A DNA stretch of 64,000 nucleotides. Origin: Vreelandella profundi (GTDB lineage Bacteria > Pseudomonadota > Gammaproteobacteria > Pseudomonadales > Halomonadaceae). Shown piece by piece: positions 18,322 through 28,400 of this stretch (position 1 is its first letter; every line of letters begins with the position of its first letter). The position numbers and the translations under genes were made by a program. The stretch lies in NCBI RefSeq assembly GCF_019722725.1, contig NZ_CP077941.1, positions 3,286,001-3,350,000 on the forward strand, read 5' to 3'. Below the pieces are notes generated by a model. The model did not search any database, had not been told where the DNA came from, and worked only from the letters and a program-made list of their open reading frames with translations.

Positions 18322-19827
18322 ATGCAAGGCGTACTTTCCTCTATTGAGCGGGTGGGCAATAAACTCCCACATCCGTTTATTCTGTTTGCCATTCTGGCCG
18401 CCATTGTGGTGATTATCTCCGCCATTCTCGCGATGTTTGGTGTTTCTGCCATCAATCCACAAACGGGCGACAATGTTGCCGTTCGCAATCTGCTTTCTGC
18501 AGATGGAATCGAGTTCATGCTGACCAGCGTGGTCAGTAACTTTGTAAACTTCCCTCCGCTGGGACTTATTCTGGTAGTCATGTTCGGCATCGGCCTTGCG
18601 GATAAAGTAGGCCTAATGTCGACCCTGATGCAGGCTAGTGTGGCCAAAGCACCGCCTTCTCTGCTTACCTTCTGCGTATTTCTGGCGGGCATTTGTGGCA
18701 GCATTGCATCCGATGCTAACTATCTTATTCTGATCCCCCTGGCGGCCATGCTGTACTACTCAGTGGGCCGTCATCCTATTGCCGGGGCCGCTGCGGCCTA
18801 CGCTGCCGCAGGCGCTGGCTTTGATGCCAGCCTGTTCATCACTGTGGGAGACGCGCTGTTTGCGGGCATTACCACCGATGCGGCACGCCTAGTCGATCCC
18901 GACGCCTATATTTCGCCGGTCGATAACTACTACTTCGTTGCCTGCTCAGTCTTCGTGCTGGCTATCGTTGGCACATTAATCATCGACAAAATAGTGGAGC
19001 CAAGGCTTCAGCGCACCCTACCGATGGACAAAAACTTCAAAACGGACATCGTCAAACCGGAGTTAACCGCTGCGGAGAAAAAGGGGCTCAAACGTGTCGG
19101 TTTTGCCACCCTAATTTATCTGGCTTTGGTGCTTATTGCGGTGGTTCCTGAGGCGTCGCCGCTGCGCAATGAAGAAGGCGGTCTAATTCCGTCGCCTTTC
19201 TTGCGCTCGCTGGTGCCACTGATGTTTATCTATTTTGTGACGATTGGCTTGGTCTACGGCATCACCACAGGCAAAATCACCAGTAGCCGAGACGTGCCGC
19301 AGCGGATGGCAGAATCCGCCAGCGATCTAGCCCCGACGCTGGTACTGTTTTTTGCGATATCGCAATTTATTGCTTACTTCCGCTGGTCAGAACTTGGTCA
19401 ATATATTGCCATTGAAGGTTCTAATATCCTGCAAAGCACCGGCTTTACCGGTCTGCCTTTGGTCGGAGCGTTTATTGCTATGAGTGCGGTACTTAACGTC
19501 TTTATGACCAGTGGCTCGGCCCAGTGGGCATTAATGGCACCGGTTTTCGTCCCAATGCTGATGATGATCGACTTTGACCCAGCCTTTGTATTGGCGATGT
19601 TCCGTATTGGCGATTCAAGCACCAACATCATTTCCCCAATGAGCCCATACTTCTCTGTCGCGCTGGTCTATATGCAGCGTTACAAGCCTGATATGGGCCT
19701 GGGAACACTGATTGCCACAATGCTGCCGATGGCACTCGGCTTTTTAATTGCTTGGTCGGCGTTCCTGATGTTCTGGCTCGCCATGGGATGGCCGATTGGC
19801 CCTGGTGTTTACATGATGGCAAGCTAA
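18322..19827 (+). CDS. abgT: AbgT-family transporter
   Basis: A 501-residue inner-membrane protein of the AbgT family (E. coli AbgT 508), importing p-aminobenzoyl-glutamate or exporting sulfonamide-like drugs. It opens IERVGNKLPHPFILF and has many hydrophobic segments and the family-typical SDANYLILIPLAAM, SGSAQWALMAPVFVPM and DSSTNIISPMSPYF. It forms a two-gene unit with the M20 amidohydrolase upstream and is convergent with a LysR gene. Confidence 0.9.
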   Translation: MQGVLSSIERVGNKLPHPFILFAILAAIVVIISAILAMFGVSAINPQTGDNVAVRNLLSADGIEFMLTSVVSNFVNFPPLGLILVVMFGIGLADKVGLMSTLMQASVAKAPPSLLTFCVFLAGICGSIASDANYLILIPLAAMLYYSVGRHPIAGAAAAYAAAGAGFDASLFITVGDALFAGITTDAARLVDPDAYISPVDNYYFVACSVFVLAIVGTLIIDKIVEPRLQRTLPMDKNFKTDIVKPELTAAEKKGLKRVGFATLIYLALVLIAVVPEASPLRNEEGGLIPSPFLRSLVPLMFIYFVTIGLVYGITTGKITSSRDVPQRMAESASDLAPTLVLFFAISQFIAYFRWSELGQYIAIEGSNILQSTGFTGLPLVGAFIAMSAVLNVFMTSGSAQWALMAPVFVPMLMMIDFDPAFVLAMFRIGDSSTNIISPMSPYFSVALVYMQRYKPDMGLGTLIATMLPMALGFLIAWSAFLMFWLAMGWPIGPGVYMMAS

Positions 19828-19839
19828 CGGCACCCGATA

Positions 19840-20745
19840 TTATTGCATTGTCATCATCAGCTTCCATAGATAGTCGGCGGCGGGCGAAAGCCTTCTGCCG
19901 GCTCGACGCACGAGATTTCCCTGGCTGCTGGCCGCTAGTGGGTGCGTAATGGGGATCGCTTTCAATAATCCCGCCTCTATCTCATTTCTGGCGGCAGCAG
20001 CAGTCATAAATGATACGCCTATGCCCGCGCTGGCCATGCGCCGTGAGACGGAGTGCAAATTACAGCGGTAGGCGGGCGTTGCTAGCTGCCCAGCGGCTCC
20101 AAGCACCGCGCTAACAAACTTCTGCGACCCTGATACATCCGGTAAGAAAATCAACTTGTGCTGCAAGAGCTCGGCCACGGTAACGCCAGCCTGACTAGCC
20201 AATGGATGTAAAGGCGCCACCAGCGCACATAGTGGCCCACGCTCAAAGGAGTGAACAACTAGTCTAGGATCCGAAATAGGGCCATAGGTAATGGCAATAT
20301 CAACCTCATCTGTCGCTACCATTTCATGCGGCTCGCGAGGATAGTAGATGCCCGTTTTAATTTCGATTAACACCTCAGGGTATTGCTCGGAAACACGCCG
20401 CATCACGTGGTTAATAAAGCTATCGACAAAGCCGTCGCCCACTGACACTACGACTTTACCCGTCTGCAAGTTGCGTAAGCGGGAAAGCGTATCACTTAGT
20501 TCAGCATTCAGGCGTCGCTGGGCCAGAAAGCTTTCCAGCACTAGCCGTCCCGCTTCCGTCAGCATGACATGACGCCCCTGCCTTTCCAGCAACGCCATGC
20601 CAAGCTCTCGTTCTAAGCCCCGCACCTGACGGCTCACCACGGAAGGGTTGATATTCATATGCTCAGCCGCCGCGCGGATACCGCCACAGCTGCTGACCTC
20701 TAGCAAATAGAAAGCGCGTTTATCCAGTATGTTCATGGCATGCAC
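19840..20745 (-). CDS. LysR-family transcriptional regulator
   Basis: A 301-residue LysR regulator with an N-terminal winged helix (FYLLEVSSCGGIRAAAEHM and NPSVVSRQVRGLE) and a substrate-binding domain (about residues 90-295). It is convergent with abgT, 12 bases apart, rather than divergent, so it may or may not control that unit; the hydrolase genes to its right are on the same strand. Confidence 0.87.
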   Translation of the reverse strand: MHAMNILDKRAFYLLEVSSCGGIRAAAEHMNINPSVVSRQVRGLERELGMALLERQGRHVMLTEAGRLVLESFLAQRRLNAELSDTLSRLRNLQTGKVVVSVGDGFVDSFINHVMRRVSEQYPEVLIEIKTGIYYPREPHEMVATDEVDIAITYGPISDPRLVVHSFERGPLCALVAPLHPLASQAGVTVAELLQHKLIFLPDVSGSQKFVSAVLGAAGQLATPAYRCNLHSVSRRMASAGIGVSFMTAAAARNEIEAGLLKAIPITHPLAASSQGNLVRRAGRRLSPAADYLWKLMMTMQ

Positions 20746-20824
20746 GTGTTGTAACGCAGGCAGCGATTATGCAAGAAGCAGCTCTCACCCTATCCATGTT
20801 AATAAAACCTAAGCATCCCGCTCA

Positions 20825-21631
20825 TTAACTTAGCCATGCTTTAATTTCTTGAGCGACCAGGTCGGGGTGCGTTATGTGAATACAATGCCCTTCGGTGGCC
20901 ACCTCCCGTAACGAACTATTAGGCATGTGGGCATGTATATAAGCACCGACGGTGGGGTTTGCCAGCGTGTCGCGCTGGCTTTGAAGCACCAGCGCGGGGT
21001 GCTTTGATTGAGGCAACAAATAGCGATAATCAGAAAAGAAAGTAGCTCTAGCAAATATCTTGGCTACCAGAGGATCGGTTGAGCAAAAACTGCTGGAAAG
21101 CTCGTTAATCAGCTGCGGTGAACTGTCTGCGCCCATGACTAACGGCGCGAGATAATTCGCCCAGCCCAGATAGTTTCGATCCATCAGATCAAGCAGCTCT
21201 TCAAGATCGGCGCGCTCAAAGCCACCATGATAGTCTGGGGGCATATTCAAAAAGCAAGGCGAAGGGCAGACCATGATTTGGCTGGCAAACTGCTCGGGAT
21301 GAGCAATCGTTGCCAATAGGCCAATCGTACTGCCCACCGAATGGCCGACGAAATGCACCTGCTCTAACGCTAAGGCCGTGCAGATATCATTAACATCACG
21401 TGCGTAGCCTTCTAGCGTGCGATAGCGCGATTCGCTAAAGGCTGAAATATGCGATTTGCCAGACCCCACGTAATCAAATAAAACCAGCGTGTACTGTTCT
21501 TTTAATGTTGGAGTCAGATATTGCCACATGTTTTGATCGCAGCCAAAGCCATGGGCAAGCATCAATGTTTGTTCGCCAGAGCCCATAATAGTGACGTTAT
21601 TACGCGCCATTATCCGTTCTTTCGTCAGCAC
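20825..21631 (-). CDS. RsbQ-like alpha/beta hydrolase
   Basis: A 268-residue alpha/beta hydrolase close to Bacillus RsbQ (269): N-terminal VTIMGSGEQTLMLAHGFGCDQNMW, nucleophile GHSVGS, acid SQRDTLANP and histidine EGHCIH. RsbQ partners a PAS-domain protein in energy-stress signalling and is thought to supply it with a ligand. Here the gene follows a PAS-GGDEF-EAL gene by 15 bases. The GTG at 21631 has GGGAG overlapping the upstream stop, better than the in-frame ATG at 21610. The pairing suggests a ligand-controlled c-di-GMP switch. Confidence 0.85.
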   Translation of the reverse strand: MLTKERIMARNNVTIMGSGEQTLMLAHGFGCDQNMWQYLTPTLKEQYTLVLFDYVGSGKSHISAFSESRYRTLEGYARDVNDICTALALEQVHFVGHSVGSTIGLLATIAHPEQFASQIMVCPSPCFLNMPPDYHGGFERADLEELLDLMDRNYLGWANYLAPLVMGADSSPQLINELSSSFCSTDPLVAKIFARATFFSDYRYLLPQSKHPALVLQSQRDTLANPTVGAYIHAHMPNSSLREVATEGHCIHITHPDLVAQEIKAWLS

Positions 21632-21646
21632 GTTGGCGTTACTCCC

Positions 21647-23392
21647 TTATGACAGCTCAATACGTTTAAATTTATGGCGAAACTCGTGCTGCTCCCACGC
21701 ATCAGCCCACGCGCTAAACGCCTGGGCGGGCATAGGACAAGCAATGTAATAGCCTTGGGCACACTCAAAGCCAAGTTCAATGAGTTGCTGACCATGCTGC
21801 AGTGTCTCAACGCCCTCAGCCACTACATCGCACTCAAACGCGCGAGCAAAGCCAACAACCCCTTTGAGAATGGCCAAATCACCGCTACTGATGAGCATGT
21901 TTTTAACAAAGCTGCGGTCCACTTTAAGCGTATCTACCGATAGATCCCTGAGATGGCTCAGCGATGAATACCCCGTGCCAAAGTCATCCAACGAGATTCG
22001 AATGCCCATTGTCCGGCAGGCAGTCAGCACTGAGTACACATACTTCACATCTTCAATGATGCTCGTTTCAAGTACTTCAAGCTCAAACCGATGCTTTGGT
22101 AGTCCTGGGAAACCGGCAAATATCCAGCGCAGGTCGCGTAGAAAGTGAGGATGCTGCAAGTGGTAGCCATCAATATTAACACTGACATGCACGTCTAATC
22201 CCTGCTCAAGCCACGCCTTCAGTTGGCTCAGAGCAGTGGTGATAACCCATCGCCCCAGCGCTAAGCCTAGCGATGTCTTGTTAAGTACCGGCAAGAACGA
22301 TATGGGGTTCTTCAGCCCATCCTCAGGGTGGTTCCAACGTATAAGCGCTTCAAGCCCGAGTATTTTACCGGTACGCATGTTGACCTTAGGCTGGTAGTAA
22401 AGCTCAAACTGGCCGGCATCCATAGCGGTTCTAATCGCGGATAGCTCCGAATATTTTTCCTTTTGAATATCCTCATCGTCGCTATTAAATAGGCAAACCT
22501 GATTTTTGCCAGCAAGCTTAGCCTGATACATCGCCTGGTCGGCCTGGCGAATAAGCTGGTCAGGCTCAAGCTCATTTGACTGCGGATAAAGCGTCACGCC
22601 TATGCTGGCTGAAAGCTGTAGCTGCACCGAATCTATTTCAAAAGGCTCCGCAAGCTTATTTATAAATCGAGAAAGCGTTTCCTCGACCAAGCTGGCACTA
22701 AACTGACCATTTAAAAAGATAACAAACTCATCTCCGCCAAAACGAGCGATTAAGTCCTCACTTCTAAGGTTGCTGACTAAACGCTTCGCTACTAGCTGCA
22801 GGACTTTGTCGCCCATATAGTGCCCATAAAGATCATTCACCTCTTTAAACCCATCGAGGTCAACAAACGCCAGCGCAAAGGCAACGCCGCCGCTCTTTCT
22901 ATCCATAATTTTCTGATCAAGATGGCGTGTTAAAGCCGAGCGATTAGGTAAATTTGTCAATGAATCCATATCGGATCGCGTACGGAGCAACGATACTTTC
23001 TGCTCAAGAAGCTTTTTGGTTGACGTCAGCTCTTCAAACAGCTGATCGGAGCGACTGGCGCTGCTAATGCTCCAAAAAAACTGCCCGCTTCCGCTATTAT
23101 CACGAAGCATGTTGACCACGACAGGCTGCATGCGCGCAGATCGCATTCTTAAAGACAAACGAATTTCATCACACTGCCCGTCTTGCCTTAAAATAGGTAC
23201 GATATAAGTGTCGTACATAATTTGAGAGGCTTTACTAAGTAAAACAAACAGATCCGCACCTAACAGTTCATCCGATGAATAACCGTACTGCTCTTCCATA
23301 TAGCGATTAGTATAGACAATGCGTCGCTTATCATCGGTGACCATGCATCCCACCGGAAAATTATCGAGAGGAAATAGCTCGGCTGTATACAT
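21647..23392 (-). CDS. PAS-GGDEF-EAL cyclic-di-GMP enzyme
   Basis: A 581-residue cytoplasmic protein with a PAS domain (about 5-115), a short coiled linker, a GGDEF domain (about 140-305, intact GGDEF near 219-223 with an RxxD inhibitory site RSED five residues before it) and an EAL domain (about 330-570, with EALIRW, DDFGTGYSSL and the late VAEGVE). Both catalytic halves look intact, so synthesis and hydrolysis of c-di-GMP are both possible. It lies immediately upstream of an RsbQ-like hydrolase on the same strand. Confidence 0.9.
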   Translation of the reverse strand: MYTAELFPLDNFPVGCMVTDDKRRIVYTNRYMEEQYGYSSDELLGADLFVLLSKASQIMYDTYIVPILRQDGQCDEIRLSLRMRSARMQPVVVNMLRDNSGSGQFFWSISSASRSDQLFEELTSTKKLLEQKVSLLRTRSDMDSLTNLPNRSALTRHLDQKIMDRKSGGVAFALAFVDLDGFKEVNDLYGHYMGDKVLQLVAKRLVSNLRSEDLIARFGGDEFVIFLNGQFSASLVEETLSRFINKLAEPFEIDSVQLQLSASIGVTLYPQSNELEPDQLIRQADQAMYQAKLAGKNQVCLFNSDDEDIQKEKYSELSAIRTAMDAGQFELYYQPKVNMRTGKILGLEALIRWNHPEDGLKNPISFLPVLNKTSLGLALGRWVITTALSQLKAWLEQGLDVHVSVNIDGYHLQHPHFLRDLRWIFAGFPGLPKHRFELEVLETSIIEDVKYVYSVLTACRTMGIRISLDDFGTGYSSLSHLRDLSVDTLKVDRSFVKNMLISSGDLAILKGVVGFARAFECDVVAEGVETLQHGQQLIELGFECAQGYYIACPMPAQAFSAWADAWEQHEFRHKFKRIELS

Positions 23393-23563
23393 AGCTTTCC
23401 TTCAATAAGCTCTAAATGACTCACACGTAACCGTCTTTAACGGTCTTATAGCCTTGAATAATACCCTAATTTTTATTTTTACAACGTAACCATTTGATAC
23501 AATTAACAACACAGCCATAAGCTCTGCATTTAAACAAGTAATAAAACCACGGTGACCTGCCCC

Positions 23564-24985
23564 ATGAAACGTTATGAGCAATTTGCCGATGAGATAGCTG
23601 CGCTGATTCGCGAGGGAGTGATAAGCCCTGGGGAGCGAATCCCTTCAGTTCGCCAGGCCAGTCGCCATCATGGCATTAGCCCATCGACGGTATTTCAGGC
23701 CTACTACTTACTGGAAAACCAAGGGCTGATCACTGCTCGCGCACGTTCAGGCTATTTTGTCCGCGAGCATGCGCAGCGTTTGTGGGATGAACCACGCGTA
23801 ACGCTGCAATACGCAGACCCCGCGGAAGTAGAAGTCAGCGAACTGGCATTCTCCGTGCTCGATTCACTGCAGGATACACAAACGGTGCCCTTTGGGTCTG
23901 CGTTCCCCAGCCCCGAGCTTTTTCCACTTTCTCGGTTAAGCACTAGCATGACGCGCGGCTTACGCGCTCTTTCGCCACAACAGCTGGTGGCTGACATGAC
24001 CGCAGGGCATACCGACTTACGTCGCCAAATTGGCTTGCGCTACATGCTGGGCGGCATTCAACGACCTATCGAAGAGCTGGTTATTACCAATGGCGCCATG
24101 GAAGCACTCAATTTGGCCCTGCAGTGCGTAACTCAGCCGGGTGATCTTGTCGCGGTCGAATCGCCCGCTTTTTATGCCACCCTGCAAGTGTTAGAACGGC
24201 TGAAATTAAGAGCGGTTGAGATTCCGGTACACCCTCGAGAGGGCATCGACCTTGAGGTGTTGGCAGAGCGGTTGGAATCACTCCCTATTAAAGCCTGCTG
24301 GTTTATGAGCCATCTGCAAAACCCACTCGGCGCCAGCCTTAGCAAAGAGCGCAAGCGGATTCTTTATCAGCTGTTAAAGCAGCATCAAGTACCGATGTTA
24401 GAAGATGATGTCTATGCGGAGCTTTATTTTGGCAGTGTGCCCCCCGTTTCCGTTAAAGCCTTTGATGATGAGGGGCTGGTCATCCACTGCAGCTCTTTTT
24501 CAAAGTGCTTGGCGCCGGGCTATCGCGTCGGCTGGGTAGCGGGTGGCCGCTATGCCAAAGCCATCTCACGGCTAAAGCTGATGACAACCATTTCGCCGTC
24601 TATTCCAGCACAGGCAGCCATTGCCGATTATTTGCAGCACGGCGGGTTTGATCGCCATTTGCGTAAGCTGCGCCACGCACTAGAAGCCCAGCAAGCCAGT
24701 ATGCTGGCCGCTGCAGACCGCTACTTTCCTGCTCAAACCCGCATCACGCGGCCTGCAGGCGGCTATTTTTTATGGGTCGAGTTTCCGGAGCATATTGATT
24801 CACTGCGTTTATTCACCATGGCGCTTGATCACGGCGTTAGCATAGCGCCTGGCCCTATTTTCTCGGCGACGCAGCAGTTTCGCCACTGCATACGCCTGAG
24901 CTACGGCCACCCCTGGACCGCCAGTAGCGAGCGCGGAATGGAAACTCTCGGAAAGCTATTACAAAGCAAACGGCGTTTGGAGTGA
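23564..24985 (+). CDS. MocR-type regulator (GntR-HTH fused to aminotransferase domain)
   Basis: A protein of about 473 residues with an N-terminal GntR winged helix (IPSVRQASRHHGISPSTVFQAY) and a type-I aminotransferase-like domain that binds PLP (Schiff-base lysine in SSFSKCLAPGYRVGW; also LQNPLGASL and EDDVYAEL). Such proteins are regulators of amino-acid or PLP metabolism. A GTG start at 23552 is also possible; neither start has a clear Shine-Dalgarno sequence. No obvious target gene is adjacent. Confidence 0.88.
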   Translation: MKRYEQFADEIAALIREGVISPGERIPSVRQASRHHGISPSTVFQAYYLLENQGLITARARSGYFVREHAQRLWDEPRVTLQYADPAEVEVSELAFSVLDSLQDTQTVPFGSAFPSPELFPLSRLSTSMTRGLRALSPQQLVADMTAGHTDLRRQIGLRYMLGGIQRPIEELVITNGAMEALNLALQCVTQPGDLVAVESPAFYATLQVLERLKLRAVEIPVHPREGIDLEVLAERLESLPIKACWFMSHLQNPLGASLSKERKRILYQLLKQHQVPMLEDDVYAELYFGSVPPVSVKAFDDEGLVIHCSSFSKCLAPGYRVGWVAGGRYAKAISRLKLMTTISPSIPAQAAIADYLQHGGFDRHLRKLRHALEAQQASMLAAADRYFPAQTRITRPAGGYFLWVEFPEHIDSLRLFTMALDHGVSIAPGPIFSATQQFRHCIRLSYGHPWTASSERGMETLGKLLQSKRRLE

Positions 24986-24987
24986 CA

Positions 24988-25644
24988 TCAAACGCGCACT
25001 TCACCCTCGTCTGAGTTCGCATACCGACTTAGCTTACCAATTTGATAAATATCGTTCATATACATATCAAGCCTGGAAATACAGAACGTCATAAAGATTA
25101 ATACATAAATAATAATCATTAGATAAAACGGCTCATTAAGCCATAAAAATGCGGACGCCGAAAATTTATAGTGGATAGTATAGATACTCATCCCGCCTAA
25201 AAGCTGTGCCAAAAAACAGTTAATAATAACAAGCGTTATCAGCAAGCCACGCACGTCAAACGTAGGCAGTTTCGTTATCCAAAACGATAGATGCTTTACT
25301 TTAATATCGCCGTTATAGACCAATTTTTCCCTGCGCCTTAATAGAGGAATGGCATAGCGCCCTTCTTCCTCATCGTTAAATGCTGTCAAGGCCATTTTTC
25401 GCGTAATGCCAGGGCCAAAAACAGCCGCAGCGGCTTGGTCGAAATCTGCCTCTGAATGCTCGCTTGAAGACGTTTTTACTTTGGCAGAGAGCTCTGCTAA
25501 GCGGGCTTTATCCGCGCGCGATAATTTCTTTTCATTGCCGACATTTATATTATGGTTAACGTCATACACCTGGTATAAAGCGGCCGTCACGCCCACAAAA
25601 ATAATGACAAAAATGATATAGATCAAAACACGTCCTCCACTCAC
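24988..25644 (-). CDS. Uncharacterised membrane protein
   Basis: I do not recognise this 218-residue protein. It has one N-terminal membrane segment (IYIIFVIIFVGVTAALYQV), a polar region of about 100 residues with a charged, helical-looking stretch, then two further membrane segments (LLITLVIINCFLAQLLGG and YLMIIIYVLIFMTFCI). Codon pattern and lack of internal stops argue for a real gene. It stands alone, convergent with the MocR gene. Confidence 0.65.
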   Translation of the reverse strand: MSGGRVLIYIIFVIIFVGVTAALYQVYDVNHNINVGNEKKLSRADKARLAELSAKVKTSSSEHSEADFDQAAAAVFGPGITRKMALTAFNDEEEGRYAIPLLRRREKLVYNGDIKVKHLSFWITKLPTFDVRGLLITLVIINCFLAQLLGGMSIYTIHYKFSASAFLWLNEPFYLMIIIYVLIFMTFCISRLDMYMNDIYQIGKLSRYANSDEGEVRV

Positions 25645-26019
25645 TGCTTATCTATCAAGAACAGTCGAAAACTTGACCGCTATTTGCTTTCATTACATCG
25701 ACACCATGCTCCCTGCCGGCCCCACGAACTCAGCGTCTAGGTACGAATGATGACGATGATGAACCTAACTTGCGCAGATGCAGACACGATATCTATGCAT
25801 GGTAACTATGACTATACACCCTTGATCTGTACAGGCTCAGAAAGCCTCTATAAAGGCAGATCAGATCAACGCAGCTGAATAAGAATAATTCCCGGCGTTG
25901 TCTCTCGGTTTCATAGAATCACTGGGCCCACGTTTTCCCTAAACGTTTAATCGATTTTTTATCGCCTCACTTTACGAGCGGTCTATACTCGCGAGATGTA
26001 AACCGGACTACGCCAACCT
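25645..26019. other. Intergenic region without a recognised feature
   Basis: This 375-base gap separates a membrane-protein gene and a diguanylate cyclase gene that are transcribed away from each other, so it must hold promoters for both. I see no gene, repeat or clear promoter motif in it. Confidence 0.5.
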
Positions 26020-26883
26020 ATGCCCGCTGACCTGCAAGCACTCTACCCCAAGCTGATTCACCTGATGCTGGACACGGTTTTTGTCGTCGATGAAGACAAC
26101 ATGATCGTCTTTGTCAGCGATGCCTGTCAGTCACTGCTCGGCTATCGCGCCGATGAATTGATCGGCACCCTGATCACTGGCTACATGCATCCGGATGATC
26201 TCGCGGCCAGCCACAGCTCCATTCAACGTGTTATGAGCGGTCAGCCTCATATTGATTTTCGCAATCGCTATATCCGCAAGGATGAAGGGATCGTGCATAT
26301 CCTATGGTCTGCTCGTTGGTATGAAGAAGAAAGAGTGCGTGTTGGCGTGGCGCGGGACGTATCGGCCCTAATACAGTCCGAGGCAGAGTTACGCTTTCTC
26401 GCTCACCATGATCCGCTGACAAAGCTAGCCAATCGGTCACTGTTCTACGACCGACTGAATTCAAGCCTGAGCGCGGCCCAACGCCACCAAAATGGACTGG
26501 CACTCCTGTTTTTGGATATCAATGACTTCAAAGTGATCAATGATGTTCATGGTCATGCCGCGGGTGATCGCGTGCTGTGCACGGTGGCTCGCCGGCTGGA
26601 AAGCTGCCTACGCGAAATGGATACTGTCGCCCGAATGGGCGGCGATGAGTTCACGATTCTATTAACCGACATAGAATCAGTGGATGCCGTCGCGAGAAAA
26701 GTAGATCAGATATCAATGGCGATGAGCGCACCGCTGGGCGCTGAATTCGGTGGACTCGCGATGCCATCCTGCAGCATCGGCGTGGCATGCTACCCTGCCG
26801 ATGGCAACGATGCTGATACTCTGCTCAGCTATGCAGATGCGCATATGTACCGGATTAAAAAGCACCGTTGGATCGCTACATAA
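26020..26883 (+). CDS. PAS-GGDEF diguanylate cyclase
   Basis: A 287-residue protein with a PAS domain (about 10-125; FVVDEDNMIVFVSDACQSLLGY) and a GGDEF domain (about 125-285). The active site MGGDEF is intact (residues 207-211) and an RxxD product-inhibition site (REMD) lies five residues before it. It should make c-di-GMP in response to a small-molecule or redox signal sensed by the PAS domain. No membrane segment is present, and the gene stands alone. Confidence 0.88.
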   Translation: MPADLQALYPKLIHLMLDTVFVVDEDNMIVFVSDACQSLLGYRADELIGTLITGYMHPDDLAASHSSIQRVMSGQPHIDFRNRYIRKDEGIVHILWSARWYEEERVRVGVARDVSALIQSEAELRFLAHHDPLTKLANRSLFYDRLNSSLSAAQRHQNGLALLFLDINDFKVINDVHGHAAGDRVLCTVARRLESCLREMDTVARMGGDEFTILLTDIESVDAVARKVDQISMAMSAPLGAEFGGLAMPSCSIGVACYPADGNDADTLLSYADAHMYRIKKHRWIAT

Positions 26884-26959
26884 GCACCGCAGGGAATACT
26901 AATAACTCCTCTTTTTCGACTGTGCCCTGCGGCGCGCTAACTCCGGCATGAAACAAGCC

Positions 26960-28366
26960 TCACAGCATGAGGCCGATCAATAAATACGCGACCAGAGACA
27001 CCAAGGCGACAGCGAGAGCAAAGGGAATTTGCGTCTTGATATGGTCAATGTGGTCGGAAGCGGCGCCGGTGGAAGCCAGTACCGATGTGTCCGACAACGG
27101 CGAGCAGTGGTCCCCAAACACACCTCCGCCCGCGACTGCGGCGACGGTGGCATAGAGCAATGGCGTAATGGCATCTGCGCTGAAATTGAAGGCCAGAGGC
27201 ACGGCTAACGGCATCATAATGGCAAAGGTGCCCCATGATGTGCCGGTGGAAAAGGCAATGACGGCGGCAATCAAAAATGTCATGGCGGGTAGTAACGCAG
27301 GCGTCAGCCAACCGGCGGTTGCTTCAACAATGTAATTGGCCGTGCCCATATCTTTTGACAGGTGATTCAGCGAATAGGCCAGCGCCAGGATGATGATCGC
27401 GGGCATGACACCCTTCATGCCGGAGAGTGAGGTTTTCATAATGTCGTTGAAAGGAATGCCCTGCAGGCGCATGACAATCCCTAAGAACACCGACGCCGCC
27501 AGGAAGGCTTCCATGGTCTTGGCCGAATCCATCACAATAAACGTCCCTACCGCCACACCGATCACCACCATGACCGGGGCGAAGAAGTTCCAAAATAGGC
27601 TGGTGCGCACACCTTCATAAGGTGGAATATCGGTTAGCTCCTCTCCCACCAGCGGCTCAGCACCATCACGCAATACCTTGCCTTCTTCTTGGGCCCGACG
27701 CTCAGCTTCACGCATTGGTCCGAAAAGCGGAATAACGCCAACAATCACCATCCCCACCACCAGCACAGAAAGAAATGCATAAAGGTTGAAGGGGATGGCA
27801 TAGAGAAACACACTCATTGCCTGCGCCGCATTCTCAATAGGGCCCATTCCGATCAGCAGCCCAGAGATAAATACCGCCCAGCCGGTGATCGGGATCAGAA
27901 CGCTCACGGGGGCTGAAGTTGAATCCGCGATGTAAGCGAGTTTTTCACGGGAAATACGGTAGCGGTCCGTCAGGCCACGCATCGTGCTGCCGACAAACAG
28001 CGGGCTGAAATAGTCACTGAAGAAAACAAACATCCCCATGACCCAGGCAATCAGCTGAACCTTCACGCGCGATAAGGCGCGGCGCTCCACCCAAGCAGTA
28101 AAGTTTTGAATAGCCCCCGTCCGCTGGAAAAAAGCGATCACCGTACCGATGAATAGCTCTAGCAACAATATCCAGGAGAAGCTCGTCGTGCCCAGCGTTT
28201 CCTTTAACAGTGTCGGAAACCCCATCAACCCATTGCCAAGGGTGATTACCCCAACGAAACAAGCGACGGCCAATGAAAAAACGGTATTACGCGTGACAAA
28301 TGCCAGCACAATCGCAAGTGCCGCCGGCAGAATAGACAACAGCCCAATATGCTCTTGAGGATTCAT
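26960..28366 (-). CDS. NhaC-family Na+/H+ antiporter
   Basis: A 468-residue multi-pass membrane protein of the NhaC family, which exchanges sodium for protons or organic substrates. The family signature GVFGDHCSPLSDTSVLASTGA is visible near the C-terminus in part (FGDHCSPLSDT), along with DYFSPLFVGSTMR and FSTGTSWGTFAIMMPLAVPL. It lies upstream of an FAD oxidase gene on the same strand in the reverse sense of transcription order (oxidase first). The ion or substrate is not certain: some members carry organic acids. Confidence 0.85.
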   Translation of the reverse strand: MNPQEHIGLLSILPAALAIVLAFVTRNTVFSLAVACFVGVITLGNGLMGFPTLLKETLGTTSFSWILLLELFIGTVIAFFQRTGAIQNFTAWVERRALSRVKVQLIAWVMGMFVFFSDYFSPLFVGSTMRGLTDRYRISREKLAYIADSTSAPVSVLIPITGWAVFISGLLIGMGPIENAAQAMSVFLYAIPFNLYAFLSVLVVGMVIVGVIPLFGPMREAERRAQEEGKVLRDGAEPLVGEELTDIPPYEGVRTSLFWNFFAPVMVVIGVAVGTFIVMDSAKTMEAFLAASVFLGIVMRLQGIPFNDIMKTSLSGMKGVMPAIIILALAYSLNHLSKDMGTANYIVEATAGWLTPALLPAMTFLIAAVIAFSTGTSWGTFAIMMPLAVPLAFNFSADAITPLLYATVAAVAGGGVFGDHCSPLSDTSVLASTGAASDHIDHIKTQIPFALAVALVSLVAYLLIGLML

Positions 28367-28400
28367 TGTAATCTCTCTTTTTTATAATAAACGTTGGGGG

